Assembly (NCBI GenBank): GCA_023388055.1
Contig: JAEWGW010000011.1
Coordinates: 310,001 to 374,000 of the forward strand
DNA: 64,000 nucleotides
Direction: 5' to 3'
Origin: Bacillota bacterium
GTDB lineage: Bacteria; Bacillota; Bacilli; Paenibacillales; NBRC-103111
Below, in pieces: positions 9,230 through 18,021 of this stretch. The notes beneath the pieces were generated by a model. That model did no database searches. It was not told the DNA's origin and saw nothing but the letters and a program-made list of their open reading frames with translations. Made by a program: the position numbers and the translations under genes. Position 1 is the stretch's first letter; each line of letters starts with the position of its first letter.

Positions 9230-9883
9230 ATGGATATTAAGGTACTGATTGTGGATGATCATGCTGTTGTCCGGGACGGACTCCGGGCCGTGCTGGATGC
9301 GAAGCCGGGGATCAAGGTGGTAGGCGAAGCGGAGGATGGCATATCCTGCATGAGGAAGGCTCTCGAGCTGCACCCTGATCTGGTGCTGATGGACCTGAGC
9401 ATGCCTAATGGCCGTGACGGATTGTATACCACAAGCGAGCTGGTGCAATCCATGCCAGAGGTGAAGGTCATCATTCTGACCATGCATGACGAGGACCAAT
9501 ATTTGTTCCGTGCGCTGAAGGCCGGAGCGTCAGGATATATTTTGAAGTCGGCGCCTATGTCGGAGCTGATCACGGCGATCCTGCAGGTTCATCAAGGGCT
9601 GGTTTACCTGCATCCCAATGCCACCAAGAAGGTCATAGAGGGTTATCTGCAGGGCCAGACCAAGGAGATGACAGATACCTTCGAGACATTAACCGAGCGG
9701 GAGAAGGAAATTCTCACGCTGGTAGCCAAGGGATACACCAATAAGGAAGCCGCCGAGCTGCTAACCATCAGTGTGAAGACGGTGGAGAACCATAAGGCGA
9801 ATATTATGGAAAAGCTGCAATTGAATAACCGCCGCGAATTGATGAAATTTGCGCTGCGAAGGGGGCTGCTTGACTTTGATTAA
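9230..9883 (+). CDS. nreC: NreC-like LuxR-family response regulator
   Basis: A 217-residue NarL/FixJ-type regulator. The receiver has the acidic pair in VDDHAV, the phosphoacceptor in LVLMDLSMP and the conserved Lys in YILKSAP. The C-terminal LuxR helix-turn-helix is LTEREKEILTLVAKGYTNKEAAELL followed by SVKTVENH, written here as two pieces around residues 150-190. It should activate nitrate respiration genes when phosphorylated by the upstream kinase. Its likely targets are the twin palindromes before narK and narG. Its 3' end overlaps the next gene. Confidence 0.92.
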   Translation: MDIKVLIVDDHAVVRDGLRAVLDAKPGIKVVGEAEDGISCMRKALELHPDLVLMDLSMPNGRDGLYTTSELVQSMPEVKVIILTMHDEDQYLFRALKAGASGYILKSAPMSELITAILQVHQGLVYLHPNATKKVIEGYLQGQTKEMTDTFETLTEREKEILTLVAKGYTNKEAAELLTISVKTVENHKANIMEKLQLNNRRELMKFALRRGLLDFD

Positions 9884-10769
9884 CGATAGCGGCCAACCAC
9901 TTACCACACAGCAGCAGATTCAGCTGGAATTGCAGCAGTTGAAGTCGGAGATGGCGCTGGATTTTGTCGCCTTGGCCTTGGCAGATGACAATTACCGGGA
10001 TATCCATTGGAAAATCGCGCTTGGCGCTCAATCCGAACGATACAAAAAAATCACAGTCCGTATGGGCAACGGGATGGCCGGCAAAGTCCTGCAGACCCGA
10101 CGGCCCCATGTGGTGACGTATTTTCCGGAGGAGGTCCAGGATGAGGTGCTGGGTTATCCGATCTTTCTCGTAGAGTCGCTGCGCTCCGGCGTGGGGGTTT
10201 CGGTGGATTCCATCCGGCCCGAGCGGAAAAAAGCCTATGGTGTGCTGCTGATAGGTCAGCGGGAGGAACGGATTTTCGGTGAGCCGGATGTGGAAGAGGT
10301 GAAACGCTCTGCCGCGAGGCTGGCTGTGTTGTATGACAGTATTACAACCCCTGGCCAGGAGTCTGAAGCGCAGGAAACGCTCCAGGAGGAGAAGGCCAGC
10401 CCGCTGCTGCTCCGGATGAAGGAATTCCGCAAACAGGGCATGACCTGCCAATTGCTGGATCAGCGGATGACGCGGCTTCCCCTTGAACGACAGGACCAGA
10501 TCGCCGCCATTCTGGAGCTGCTGGTGCGGCACAGCATCCAGGCCCATACCAGAGCGGGAGTTGTACTGGGGCAGGACGAAGCAGGCAATACCCTGGTTGA
10601 GTTCGAAAGTGAAGAGGACGGTCTGATATCCCGCGAGCTGCTGGATCCGGTTAAGGAAGAGCTGTTTGCACTCAAATGCGATTTGGAGATTCTGGCGGAG
10701 GGAAGCTGCCAAACCGTACGGTTTACCATCCCGACGCGGATACTCCTGGATGAGCAGCACTGGAACTGA
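9870..10769 (+). CDS. nreA: NreA-like GAF nitrate sensor fused to a degenerate HATPase-like domain
   Basis: About 299 residues. The first ~155 form a GAF domain with the NreA-type stretch KIALGAQSERYKKI followed by a glycine-rich loop. NreA binds nitrate and restrains NreB. The remaining ~140 residues align by eye with the HATPase part of the neighbouring NreB: RLPLERQDQIAAILELL matches its DSGRLPSAHEIALYRIVQ region, and CQTVRFTIP matches its C-terminal TVIRVKVP. The N-box asparagine and the G boxes are missing, so ATP binding is unlikely. A TTG at 9870 after AAGGGGG is preferred, overlapping nreC by 14 bases; a second TTG at 9876 is possible. Staphylococcal NreA is only about 150 residues. 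Confidence 0.8.
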   Translation: MTLINDSGQPLTTQQQIQLELQQLKSEMALDFVALALADDNYRDIHWKIALGAQSERYKKITVRMGNGMAGKVLQTRRPHVVTYFPEEVQDEVLGYPIFLVESLRSGVGVSVDSIRPERKKAYGVLLIGQREERIFGEPDVEEVKRSAARLAVLYDSITTPGQESEAQETLQEEKASPLLLRMKEFRKQGMTCQLLDQRMTRLPLERQDQIAAILELLVRHSIQAHTRAGVVLGQDEAGNTLVEFESEEDGLISRELLDPVKEELFALKCDLEILAEGSCQTVRFTIPTRILLDEQHWN

Positions 10770-10787
10770 ATAATGGCAACCCGAGAT

Positions 10788-10854
10788 GGGGAAATTCCTG
10801 CGAAGCAAATGAGGGATTTCCCCAATTCTTTTCATGAGCCGCTCCACGGATAAT
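10788..10854 (+). promoter_or_regulatory. narK promoter with twin GC-rich palindromes (candidate NreC sites)
   Basis: Two palindromes, GGGGAAATTCCT (10788-10799) and AGGGATTTCCCC (10812-10823), have centres 24 bases apart. A -10-like GATAAT at 10849-10854 begins 31.5 bases after the second centre, and no recognisable -35 is present. The narG promoter has the same design with the same 31.5-base phasing. NreC is known to bind a GC-rich palindrome at staphylococcal nitrate promoters. The two arms could also pair as a terminator hairpin for the nre genes. Confidence 0.6.
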
Positions 10855-10890
10855 GGAGAGAGGCAGTTGATGTCATGAGGAGGAATGGGA

Positions 10891-12387
10891 ATGAAACCAC
10901 CCAAAGGGATTTTGCCGCTGCAGACCTTCAGTTTGATCCTAGGCTTTGCGGTTTGGGGGATCTTGTCATCGTTAATCGTGTTTATCAAGGACGGAATTGC
11001 ATTAACACCGGGGCAGCTGTCCCTGGTTACGGCAGTACCTGTTGTGCTCGGCTCGATTCTGCGGATCCCGTTCGGCTATTGGACGAATAAATTCGGTGCC
11101 CGCAATATGTTCCTGATCAGCTTCATTGTGCTGCTGGCCCCGGTATTTTTTATCAGCCAGGCTCAAAGCTTCACCGATCTGATTATCGGCGGATTATTCC
11201 TGGGTATATCGGGCGCCACCTTCTCCGTAGGGGTGACCTCGCTGCCGAAGTATTATCCCAAGGATAAACACGGATTCGTCAACGGCATCTACGGATTGGG
11301 GAATTTGGGCTCGGCGCTGAGCACCTTTTTCGCCCCGTTGCTGGCCACGCAGATCGGATGGCGCTCCACGGTTCAGGTATATTTGATCCTGCTGGCAGCC
11401 TTCGCTCTGGCCAACTTCTTCATCGGGGACCGGAAGGAATCGAAGCTCAATGTCCGGCTGATGGAGCAAATCAAGGGCATTTACCGCAATGAAAAGCTAT
11501 GGTTGATCTGCTTTTTCTACTTTATCACCTTTGGCTCCTTCGTTGCGTTCACGGTTTTCCTGCCCAATCATCTGGTGAATACCTTCGGGATCAGCAAGGT
11601 GGATGCGGGACTGCGGACCGCCGGATTCGTTACGCTGGCCACCTTCATGCGGCCAACGGGGGGATGGCTGGGGGACCGGTTTAATCCCTTCAAAATATTG
11701 GTGCTGGTGTTTAGCGGCTTGACCATAGGCGGCATTCTGCTGGCATTCTCCCCTTCGATTCCGCTTTTTACGGTGGGCTGTCTGTTGATTGGGCTATGCG
11801 CCGGGCTGGGCAACGGTACGATCTTCAAATTGGTTCCGCTTTACTTTTCGAAGCAATCCGGGATTGCCAACGGGTTGATCTCTGCCATAGGCGGTTTGGG
11901 CGGTTTTTTTCCGCCGCTGATGTTGGCTTCGCTGAAGGCCATAACCGGGCATTATGCTATCGGATTCATGGCGTTAGGGATGGTTGCCCTGTGCAGCGTC
12001 CTGCTTGCGCTCTATATGTACTGGCAGGATCGGGTGAAGCTGGCGGAGCAAATGATACAGAGCACCTCCCAAGCGGTGTTGGTCACCAATCCCAAAGGAC
12101 TGATTCTAACCGTCAATCCGGCATTCACAGCGATTACAGGCTACACCAAGGAAGCAGCTATCGGGCAAAAGCCGGGTTTCCTGAAATCCGGCAGACATGA
12201 TCAGTCATTCTATGAATCCATGTGGAAGCAGCTCAAAGCGGAGAATGTATGGTCGGGCCGCATCTGGAACAAAAAGCAGAACGGTGAGGTTTATTTGCAG
12301 TTTATCACCATTAACGGAATCAAAAACGACGCCGGTGAAACGAGCTATTATGTAGGCGTTTTCAGTGAAATTGACCAAGTGGTGTAA
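10891..12387 (+). CDS. narK: NarK-type nitrate/nitrite transporter with C-terminal PAS domain
   Basis: A 498-residue protein. Residues 1-380 form a major facilitator with about twelve membrane helices and nitrate porter features, including GLGNLGSALSTFFAPLLA and FITFGSFVAF; the family is usually about 390-480 residues. Residues ~381-498 are a PAS domain of the type normally found in diguanylate cyclases and kinases: LVTNPKGLILTVNPAFT, ITGYTKEAAIGQ, WSGRIWNKKQNGEVY and YYVGVFSEID. It must lie in the cytoplasm if the C-terminus is inside. ATG 10891 is preferred over 10885 because GAGGAGG is seven bases upstream. It is first in the narK-moeA-mobB group. A sensing or interaction role for PAS is inferred. 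Confidence 0.93.
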   Translation: MKPPKGILPLQTFSLILGFAVWGILSSLIVFIKDGIALTPGQLSLVTAVPVVLGSILRIPFGYWTNKFGARNMFLISFIVLLAPVFFISQAQSFTDLIIGGLFLGISGATFSVGVTSLPKYYPKDKHGFVNGIYGLGNLGSALSTFFAPLLATQIGWRSTVQVYLILLAAFALANFFIGDRKESKLNVRLMEQIKGIYRNEKLWLICFFYFITFGSFVAFTVFLPNHLVNTFGISKVDAGLRTAGFVTLATFMRPTGGWLGDRFNPFKILVLVFSGLTIGGILLAFSPSIPLFTVGCLLIGLCAGLGNGTIFKLVPLYFSKQSGIANGLISAIGGLGGFFPPLMLASLKAITGHYAIGFMALGMVALCSVLLALYMYWQDRVKLAEQMIQSTSQAVLVTNPKGLILTVNPAFTAITGYTKEAAIGQKPGFLKSGRHDQSFYESMWKQLKAENVWSGRIWNKKQNGEVYLQFITINGIKNDAGETSYYVGVFSEIDQVV

Positions 12388-12406
12388 TGGAGAAGGAGGC
12401 AGTTCC

Positions 12407-13681
12407 ATGAACGGCAGGAAAGATCAGAAGAACTTTACGCGCAAGGCAGTCAGCGTGGAGGAAGCAACGCGCCTGGTGCTTGAACGAAACCAGATGATGC
12501 CAACGGAGGAGGTGCCTTTGCTCGAGAGCATGGGCAGAGCATTAGCGGAGGAGCTTACCGCTTCCAACCCTGTGCCGCATTTCCGCCGTTCAGGCATGGA
12601 CGGGTTTGCTGTGCTGGCTGCCGATACGGCAAAGGCGTCGGTGGGAGCACCGGTCAACCTGCACATAGTCGATAACGTCCCTGCCGGAATGGTGTCCGGG
12701 AAAGTGCTGCAATCCGGCCAGTGCATCCGCATCATGACGGGAGCGGCAGTGCCGGAGGGAGCGGATGCGGTCATTAAGTACGAGATGACAACAGAGAAAG
12801 GAGCACCGGACGGGACAGGACTCTGTATGGTGAAGGGAGCTGTGGCTCCGGGGGAGAATGTTTCTCCGGTTGGCATTGAAATCGCCGAGAAGGAAACTGT
12901 ACTGCGCCAAGGCGTCCTGATCGGTGCCGGTGAAGTCGCGCTTTTGGCCATGTTCGGCGTCCATAAGGTCCGGGTCTACCGGCAGCCCCGGGTAGCCATT
13001 CTGGCGACAGGCGCAGAGCTGCTGCATGTAGAAGACCCCTTGGAGCCCGGGCGTGTCCGGAACAGCAACGGTTACATGCTGGCCTCGCTTATTGTATCCT
13101 ACGGCGGGATTCCCGTTTTGATGGAGCATGTGCCTGATGATGCGGACATCGCCAAGCAAATGATCCTGGACGCGTTCCGTGACTATGATGTTGTTGTGAC
13201 AACAGGAGGTGTCTCTGTTGGGGATCACGATATTCTGTATGACATCACCCAATCATGGGACGGTGAATTGGCATTCAACAAGGTGATGATGCGGCCGGGA
13301 AGTCCGACTACGTTCGGAATCTGGCAGGGGAAACCCCTATTTGCCTTGTCAGGCAACCCGGCCGCCTGTTATGTGGGCAGCAGATTATTCCTCCGGCCCG
13401 CACTCCGGGGAATGATGGGTGCAGCTCTTACCCCTGAACCCCGGGTACTGGCTACCTTGACGGAGGATTATGTGAAATCGGACCGGTTTACCCGGTTTGT
13501 CCGCGGCCGGATGACCGAGCAGGACGGCAGGCTGGCGGCAGCGCCTGCTGGCTATGATATGTCCAGCGTCACCGTATCCCTGCGGGATGCCAATTGTCTG
13601 ATCTGTCTTCCGGGTTCCCCTGATGGCTATAAGGCGGGATCGCTTGTGGAGCTTATTCCTCTGAAGGGATTCCACGAATAA
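12407..13681 (+). CDS. moeA: Molybdopterin molybdenumtransferase MoeA
   Basis: A 424-residue enzyme that inserts molybdate into adenylylated molybdopterin. Family landmarks are HFRRSGMDGFAV near residue 60, IMTGAAVPEGADAVIKYE near 110, ATGAELL and RNSNGYML near 215, TTGGVSVGDHDI near 265, and MRPGSPTTFG with LSGNPAACYV near 305. The ATG at 12407 is supported by AAGGAGG seven bases upstream; an upstream in-frame ATG lies inside narK. It supplies cofactor to the nitrate reductase encoded downstream. Its stop overlaps the mobB start (TAATG). Confidence 0.95.
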   Translation: MNGRKDQKNFTRKAVSVEEATRLVLERNQMMPTEEVPLLESMGRALAEELTASNPVPHFRRSGMDGFAVLAADTAKASVGAPVNLHIVDNVPAGMVSGKVLQSGQCIRIMTGAAVPEGADAVIKYEMTTEKGAPDGTGLCMVKGAVAPGENVSPVGIEIAEKETVLRQGVLIGAGEVALLAMFGVHKVRVYRQPRVAILATGAELLHVEDPLEPGRVRNSNGYMLASLIVSYGGIPVLMEHVPDDADIAKQMILDAFRDYDVVVTTGGVSVGDHDILYDITQSWDGELAFNKVMMRPGSPTTFGIWQGKPLFALSGNPAACYVGSRLFLRPALRGMMGAALTPEPRVLATLTEDYVKSDRFTRFVRGRMTEQDGRLAAAPAGYDMSSVTVSLRDANCLICLPGSPDGYKAGSLVELIPLKGFHE

Positions 13682-14229
13682 TGGACCAGGGAGAAATGAA
13701 CAATTCGTCCCGGAATACATCCCTTATATACGCTGTCCCTGTTTTGCAGGTCGTCGGATACAAAAACAGCGGAAAAACAGCTCTCGTCTGCAGTCTGATC
13801 GCCGCGCTTAGTAACGCTGGGCTCCGTGTTGGCTCTGCTAAGCATGACGCCCATGAATTCCGGCTGGATGACCCGGAAACGGACAGCGAAAAGCATCTGT
13901 CATACGGCGCTGTAGAGACAGTTCTGACTTCATCAAGGGCCACCCGCTCCATGCGTAAAAAACCTACGTCCCTCGGGGACATTGCCGTACAGCTTGCAGG
14001 CCGGGCTGATATAGTCATCGCAGAGGGCTTCAAATCGGCGCCTTATCCCAAGATCGCGCTGATCCGCCATTCTGATGATATAGAGGGTTTGTTTACCCAA
14101 GCGGCGGATATCCGGCTTTGGATCAGCTGGGAGGAGTCTGTTGGCGGCACTCCCCTTCCAGCTTTGTGGATCAAGGATGAAGCCTCTGTTCTTGATGCGG
14201 CTGTTACCCTCGCAAGATCCCTTCTATAG
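13681..14229 (+). CDS. mobB: Molybdopterin-guanine dinucleotide biosynthesis adaptor MobB
   Basis: A 182-residue P-loop protein with the Walker A GYKNSGKTAL near residue 25 and the family motif IAEGFKSAPYPKIALIR near residue 105. MobB assists conversion of molybdopterin to the guanine dinucleotide form used by NarG. The ATG at 13681 overlaps the moeA stop by one base; an in-frame ATG at 13696 is a possible alternative. It closes the narK-moeA-mobB group, and the narG regulatory region follows immediately. Confidence 0.92.
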   Translation: MDQGEMNNSSRNTSLIYAVPVLQVVGYKNSGKTALVCSLIAALSNAGLRVGSAKHDAHEFRLDDPETDSEKHLSYGAVETVLTSSRATRSMRKKPTSLGDIAVQLAGRADIVIAEGFKSAPYPKIALIRHSDDIEGLFTQAADIRLWISWEESVGGTPLPALWIKDEASVLDAAVTLARSLL

Positions 14230-14243
14230 TTTACCGCGAAATC

Positions 14244-14308
14244 GGGGAATTCCTCCTGTGGAATGGGGGAGTTCCCCTCTCTTATCCCCACGCTCCAGCA
14301 TCTACAAT
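14244..14308 (+). promoter_or_regulatory. narG promoter with twin GC-rich palindromes (candidate NreC sites)
   Basis: GGGGAATTCCT (14244-14254) and GGGGAGTTCCCC (14266-14277) lie with centres 22 bases apart. TACAAT (14303-14308) begins 31.5 bases after the second centre, the same distance as in the narK promoter. The -35 position (TCTTAT) is poor, as expected of an activator-dependent promoter. From the inferred start site the palindromes centre near -43 and -65. Anaerobic activation by NreC is an inference; the arms could instead form a terminator after mobB. Confidence 0.62.
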
Positions 14309-14340
14309 AGAAGTATCATAAGGTGCAAGGAGCTGGAACG

Positions 14341-17300
14341 ATGAATAAGTTCAATCCTCTAATCCAAAAGCTGAAGTTTTTCCAAAAGCGCGAAACCAAT
14401 GCGGAAGGGTGGAGTGAAGAATCCACAGCCGACCGCTCCTGGGAGAATATGTACCGGAACCGTTGGCAGCATGACAAGGTGGTTCGTTCTACGCATGGTG
14501 TGAACTGTACCGGTTCCTGCAGCTGGAAAATATTCGTGAAGGACGGCATTGTCACCTGGGAAACCCAACAGACGGATTATCCCACCACAGGGCCGGATAT
14601 GCCGGAATTCGAACCCCGGGGCTGCCCCCGCGGAGCCAGCTTTTCGTGGTATCTCTACAGTCCCCTCCGTGTGAAATATCCCTATATCCGCGGCAAACTC
14701 CTGAATCTGTGGCGGGAAGCCAAGAGCAAACACCATGATCCGGTGGAAGCGTGGACCTCCATTGTACAGGATGAGCAAAAGAAGCTGTCCTACAAATCTG
14801 CCCGCGGCAAAGGCGGCATGGTTCGGGCCACGTGGGATGAAGTGACGGAGATTATCTCCGCGTCCATGCTATATACCATCAAAAAGTACGGTCCTGACCG
14901 GGTGATCGGGTTTTCCCCTATACCGGCCATGTCCATGGTCAGCTATGCAGCAGGCTCCCGGTTTCTGTCTCTACTCGGTTCTCCGCTGTTGAGCTTCTAC
15001 GACTGGTATGCGGATTTACCTCCGGCCTCCCCGCAAATCTGGGGCGACCAGACGGATGTTCCCGAAAGCAGCGACTGGTACAACTCCAGCTATCTGCTGG
15101 TTTGGGGCTCCAATCTGCCGATGACCAGAACGCCGGACGCTCATTTTATGACCGAGGCCCGTTACCGCGGCACCAAGGTGGTTTCCATCAGCCCGGACTA
15201 TGCGGAGTTTGTGAAATTTGCGGATAAATGGCTGCCTGCCAAACAGGGAACCGACGGCGCTTTGGCTATGTCCATGGGGCATGTGATATTAAACGAGTTT
15301 TATGTGAAGCAGCGTACGCCTTATTTTGAAAACTATTCCAAGAAATATACCGATTTCCCGTTCCTCGTGCTGCTCCAGGAGCAGGATGGGGCATATATGG
15401 CAGACCGGTTTCTTACAGCCCATGATCTGGGGGTCACCACCAATAACAGCGAGTGGAAGACGGTTCTCATTGATGAGAGATCCGGGGAGCTGCGTATCCC
15501 CAACGGCACTATCGGCTCCCGATGGGGAGAAGAGGGCAAGTGGAATTTGCAGATGGTTGACACCTTAACCGGGGAGGAGATTGAGCCCCAGCTGGGTTTG
15601 CGGGATTCCGCGGCAGGCAAGCTGGTGGTCCGGCTGCCTTATTTCTCCGATGAAGGGAAATCTGCCGTTTCCCGGCTGATCCCATACCGAACCGTTACGG
15701 ATGCCAATGGCGTTGAGCACCGCGTCACCAGTGTGTTTGATCTGATGCTGGCCCAATATGGTGTCGATTCGGAGCAGGGCAGTGACTATGATGACGCCAG
15801 CATCGCCTATACTCCGGCTTGGCAGGAGGAAATCACTGGTGTGGACCGGGCATCTATCATTCAGATTGCCAGAGAGTTTGCACAGAATGCGGTAGACAGC
15901 GAAGGGCGCTCGATGATTATTGTCGGGGCAGGGATTAACCACTGGTACAACTCGGATACGATTTACCGCAGTGTGCTGAACCTGGTCCTGATGACAGGCT
16001 GCCAGGGTGTCAATGGAGGGGGCTGGGCGCATTACGTGGGTCAAGAGAAGCTGCGTCCTGCAGAAGGCTGGGCCAATGTGGCCTTTGCCAGAGACTGGAC
16101 CATGCCGCCGCGGCAGCAGAACGGAACCTCGTTCTTTTATTTTGCCACCAACCAATGGAGGTTCGAATCCAATCCTGTAGACGGTCATACGTCAGCCTTA
16201 ACCGGCAAAGCCCGGTACGCCCATTATGCGGATTACAATGTGATGGCGGCACGTCTGGGCTGGCTGCCTTCTTATCCCCAGTTCAACAAGAGCTCCATTG
16301 ACCTGGCGGAGGAAGCGGCGGCACAAGGGCATCAGTCTCCTGAGGCGGTGGCGGCATATGTGGCGGCACAGCTTAAGAATAGGGAGCTGCAGTTCGCTAT
16401 TGAGGATCCCGATGCGGATGTGAACCATCCCAAGGTCATGTTCGTCTGGCGGGCGAACCTGATTTCCAGCTCCGGCAAGGGGCATGAATATTTCCTGAAA
16501 TATCTGCTGGGTGCCCATAACGGTCTGTTGAATGATGACTCCGAAACCCTTCGTCCCGAAGAGATCGAGTGGCATGACCAAGCGGCGGAGGGCAAGCTGG
16601 ACCTGATGGTGGATATCGACTTCCGGATGTCCGGAACCGCGGTGTATTCGGATATTGTCCTGCCGGCAGCAACCTGGTACGAAAAAAGCGATCTTTCGTC
16701 CACGGATATGCATCCCTTTATCCATCCGTTTAATCCGGCAGTGCCGCCGTTATGGGAATCCAAGTCGGATTGGGAAACCTTCAAGGCCATTGCCAAAACC
16801 TTCTCGGAGATGGCAGCACAGCAGTTCGACGCACCCCAGCGGGATATTGTGGCCGTGCCCTTGCAGCATGACAGTCCCGATGAGCTGGCACAGCCCTTCG
16901 GTAAAATTCTCGACTGGAGCAAGGGTGAGATCGAGGCTATTCCCGGCAAAACCATGCCCAAGTTCGTGGTGGTGGAGCGGGATTACGCTGCGGTGTATAA
17001 GAAGATGACCGCCCTGGGGCCGAATATAAAGGATAAGCCTTACGGCATTAAGGGAATGAGCTGGTCGGCGGCGGATGAATACGAATTGATGAAGAAGGTA
17101 AACGGGGTTGTGGATGAGCCCGGCATTAGCCAAGGCTGTCCGAAGCTGGTGACGGACCGGCACATGTCGGAGGCAATTCTCACCTTATCCTCTACAAGCA
17201 ACGGCAAAATGGCGGTGAAGGCTTGGGAGGCACTGGAGAAGAAAACGGCGCTCAAGCTGAAGGATTTGGCGGAGGACCGGATGGAGGAACGCTTTACCTT

Positions 17301-18021
17301 TGATGCGATTACGACCCAACCGAAGACGGTCATCACTTCACCTGCCTTCAGCGGCTCCGAGCAGCATGGCCGGCGTTATTCGCCCTTCACCACTAATGTG
17401 GAGCGGCTGATTCCCTACCGCACATTGACCGGGCGCCAGCATTATTTCCTGGATCATGAGATGCTCACCGAATTTGGCGAGAACCTGGCGGTTTACAAGC
17501 CGACTATGAAGCATGCTCCGTTCCATACCAATAAGAACCGTCCGGCTGCCAAGGGCAAGGAAATTACTCTGAACTTCATGACGCCGCACAGCAAATGGTC
17601 GATTCACAGCATGTATTTCGATTCCCTGCCTATGCTTACCCTGTTCCGGGGAGGACCTACTGTCTGGATCAATAAGGATGATGCCGCCGATGCGGACATT
17701 AAGGATAACGACTGGATCGAATGCTTCAACCAGAACGGCGCTGTTGTAGCACGTGCGGTGGTCACCCACCGGATGCCCCGGGGAATGGCGTACATGCACC
17801 ATGCCCAGGACCGGACGATTAACGTGCCTGCAACGGATGTGACAACAACCCGCGGCGGAACCCATAACAGCCCAACGCGGATTCATGTGAAGCCGACCCA
17901 TATGATCGGCGGATACGCACAGCTGAGCTACGGCTTCAACTACTACGGGCCTACAGGAAACCAGCGGGATCTGTATGTAGTGATTCGTAAACTCGAGGAG
18001 GTGAACTGGCTTGAGGATTAA
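14341..18021 (+). CDS. narG: Respiratory nitrate reductase alpha subunit NarG
   Basis: A 1226-residue catalytic subunit that reduces nitrate to nitrite on the inner face of the membrane, using a molybdopterin-guanine-dinucleotide cofactor. The N-terminal FS0 iron-sulfur motif HGVNCTGSC (H-x3-C-x3-C) is followed by a further Cys in PRGCPRGAS. The region containing DWYNSSYLLVWGSNLP is the conserved nitrate reductase stretch near the molybdenum site. The length matches the family (about 1,220-1,250). ATG 14341 follows AAGGAG with eight bases spacing. It leads narGHJI and overlaps narH by 11 bases. Confidence 0.98.
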   Translation: MNKFNPLIQKLKFFQKRETNAEGWSEESTADRSWENMYRNRWQHDKVVRSTHGVNCTGSCSWKIFVKDGIVTWETQQTDYPTTGPDMPEFEPRGCPRGASFSWYLYSPLRVKYPYIRGKLLNLWREAKSKHHDPVEAWTSIVQDEQKKLSYKSARGKGGMVRATWDEVTEIISASMLYTIKKYGPDRVIGFSPIPAMSMVSYAAGSRFLSLLGSPLLSFYDWYADLPPASPQIWGDQTDVPESSDWYNSSYLLVWGSNLPMTRTPDAHFMTEARYRGTKVVSISPDYAEFVKFADKWLPAKQGTDGALAMSMGHVILNEFYVKQRTPYFENYSKKYTDFPFLVLLQEQDGAYMADRFLTAHDLGVTTNNSEWKTVLIDERSGELRIPNGTIGSRWGEEGKWNLQMVDTLTGEEIEPQLGLRDSAAGKLVVRLPYFSDEGKSAVSRLIPYRTVTDANGVEHRVTSVFDLMLAQYGVDSEQGSDYDDASIAYTPAWQEEITGVDRASIIQIAREFAQNAVDSEGRSMIIVGAGINHWYNSDTIYRSVLNLVLMTGCQGVNGGGWAHYVGQEKLRPAEGWANVAFARDWTMPPRQQNGTSFFYFATNQWRFESNPVDGHTSALTGKARYAHYADYNVMAARLGWLPSYPQFNKSSIDLAEEAAAQGHQSPEAVAAYVAAQLKNRELQFAIEDPDADVNHPKVMFVWRANLISSSGKGHEYFLKYLLGAHNGLLNDDSETLRPEEIEWHDQAAEGKLDLMVDIDFRMSGTAVYSDIVLPAATWYEKSDLSSTDMHPFIHPFNPAVPPLWESKSDWETFKAIAKTFSEMAAQQFDAPQRDIVAVPLQHDSPDELAQPFGKILDWSKGEIEAIPGKTMPKFVVVERDYAAVYKKMTALGPNIKDKPYGIKGMSWSAADEYELMKKVNGVVDEPGISQGCPKLVTDRHMSEAILTLSSTSNGKMAVKAWEALEKKTALKLKDLAEDRMEERFTFDAITTQPKTVITSPAFSGSEQHGRRYSPFTTNVERLIPYRTLTGRQHYFLDHEMLTEFGENLAVYKPTMKHAPFHTNKNRPAAKGKEITLNFMTPHSKWSIHSMYFDSLPMLTLFRGGPTVWINKDDAADADIKDNDWIECFNQNGAVVARAVVTHRMPRGMAYMHHAQDRTINVPATDVTTTRGGTHNSPTRIHVKPTHMIGGYAQLSYGFNYYGPTGNQRDLYVVIRKLEEVNWLED

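Noticed and set aside
9804..10988. Long minus-strand open frame (394 codons) opposite the nreA-like gene
   Set aside because: It mirrors a convincing plus-strand coding gene, crosses the narK promoter palindromes and encodes a low-complexity, His/Gln/Leu-rich product typical of antisense shadows in GC-rich DNA.
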